Shown here: positions 44,801 through 45,362 of the stretch, piece after piece
Position numbering within the stretch: the first letter of the stretch is position 1
Layout: each line of letters starts with the position of its first letter
From: Yoonia sp.
Lineage (GTDB): Bacteria > Pseudomonadota > Alphaproteobacteria > Rhodobacterales > Rhodobacteraceae
DNA length: 45,362 bases
Assembly: GCF_030731595.1 (NCBI RefSeq)
Contig: NZ_JANQTS010000095.1
Location: 1-45,362 of the forward strand
Direction of reading: 5' to 3'
Notes under the pieces: model-generated
The model's database searches: none
What the model saw: only the letters and a program-made list of their open reading frames with translations
What the model was told of the DNA's origin: nothing
Translations under genes and position numbers: made by a program

Positions 44801-45362
44801 CGGCGCGGGTAAACACGCTGGGGCAACCCATCGGTGCTGCGCTGCCGGATTGGACCGGATGTGCACCTATTCCCAAGACCGCCATGCAGGGGCGATCCTG
44901 CGATGTTGTCCCGCTGGCGCCGAGACATAGTAAAGACCTGCACAAGGCATTCAGCACAGACCAGACCGGCGCAATATGGACCTACATGCCAACCGGCCCG
45001 TTTGAGGCGGAACGAGACTTTGTGGCTTGGGTTGCACAAGCCTGCGAGAGCACCGATCCGCTTTTCTTTGCGATCATTGACAAGAGCACGTCAAAGCCTG
45101 TGGGCGTGGCAAGCTTCTTGCGGATCCAGCCACCGCATGGCGTGGTAGAGGTCGGTTTCATTACCTACGCACCACAGTTGCAACGCACCGTGATGGCGAC
45201 AGAGGCGATGTATCTGATGATGAAGCGGGCCTTCGACGAATTGGGCTACCGGCGTTACGAGTGGAAATGTGACGCTTTAAACGCACCGTCACGGCGGGCG
45301 GCAAAGCGGCTTGGCTTCAGCTATGACGGTCTGTTCAAACAGGCACTGGTCTACAAGGGGCG
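44797..45362 (+). CDS. GNAT-family acetyltransferase (RimJ/RimL-like), cut by the right window edge
   Basis: This gene starts at the ATG overlapping the oxidase stop and stays open to the end of the window (188 codons). The translation shows a GNAT fold with a substrate loop (SFLRIQPPHGVVEVGFITY) and a terminal APSRRAAKRLGFSYDG segment typical of the RimJ/RimL group (acetyltransf_3). The usual RxxGxG loop is replaced by LQRTVMATEAMYL, which is acceptable in this group. The C-terminus is missing. Confidence 0.88.
   Translation, partial: MTARVNTLGQPIGAALPDWTGCAPIPKTAMQGRSCDVVPLAPRHSKDLHKAFSTDQTGAIWTYMPTGPFEAERDFVAWVAQACESTDPLFFAIIDKSTSKPVGVASFLRIQPPHGVVEVGFITYAPQLQRTVMATEAMYLMMKRAFDELGYRRYEWKCDALNAPSRRAAKRLGFSYDGLFKQALVYKG

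Overview
The window looks like a chromosomal segment of an alphaproteobacterium of the Rhodobacterales (Roseobacter/Rhodobacteraceae type). I infer this from the fairly high GC, the class I lysyl-tRNA synthetase, the urease operon with accessory genes between its structural genes, the S49 peptidase / small Cys protein / pteridine-reductase-like SDR / UvrC row, and the dense operons joined by 4-base ATGA/GTGA overlaps. No database search was possible; every name rests on motifs, length and context. I saw no rRNA, tRNA, CRISPR array, transposase or integrase.

Layout. 1-7422, mostly minus strand: uvrC (3' end cut by the window edge), a pteridine-reductase-like SDR, a 55-residue membrane/Cys protein that I read directly from the sequence, an S49 peptidase, an ABC-2 exporter pair, a GNAT acetyltransferase and a GAPDH. 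7423-7893 is an AT-rich gap with nested inverted repeats. 7894-17757, plus strand, is the most unusual part: a transmembrane Ser/Thr kinase with a periplasmic PDZ-like tail, an FHA protein, a PP2C phosphatase, a P-loop protein lacking the G3 motif, a dynamin-like GTPase, a second small GTPase paralogous to the first, and two proteins of unknown function. An alpha/beta hydrolase with a fluoroacetate-dehalogenase residue pattern follows, its start codon overlapping the last stop. 18677-22125: a beta-hydroxyacid dehydrogenase and a non-pyrrolysine MttB-family methyltransferase, divergent from a LysR regulator. 22527-24485: acs. 24691-31099: urease operon ureD-A-B-(Lys/Ala/Pro-rich protein)-C-(DUF1127-like)-E-F-(DUF3995-like)-G, transcribed right to left. 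31332-33685: a monocistronic beta-helix protein with a structured 5' leader and a strong terminator. 33751-38375: DUF4864-like protein, lysK, TerB-like protein, dacB, nadD. 38522-41969: beta-propeller protein, GH43 xylosidase-like enzyme and aldo/keto reductase in one overlapping operon. 42099-45362: a DUF2306-like membrane protein, a second aldo/keto reductase, a DadA-like oxidase and a GNAT enzyme cut by the right edge.

How the genes fit together. The kinase, FHA and PP2C genes form a writer/reader/eraser set like the one that controls type VI secretion post-translationally, but no secretion gene is present. Their partners are instead three P-loop proteins, one a dynamin-like protein with an aromatic/basic patch suited to membrane contact. 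My working model is that an envelope signal is sensed by the PDZ-like tail and passed by phosphorylation to a membrane-remodelling GTPase machine. This is inference, and I regard it as the best candidate in the window for an undescribed system. The urease operon supplies ammonium from urea and carries three small genes not needed for urease itself. The other blocks are ordinary metabolism and housekeeping.
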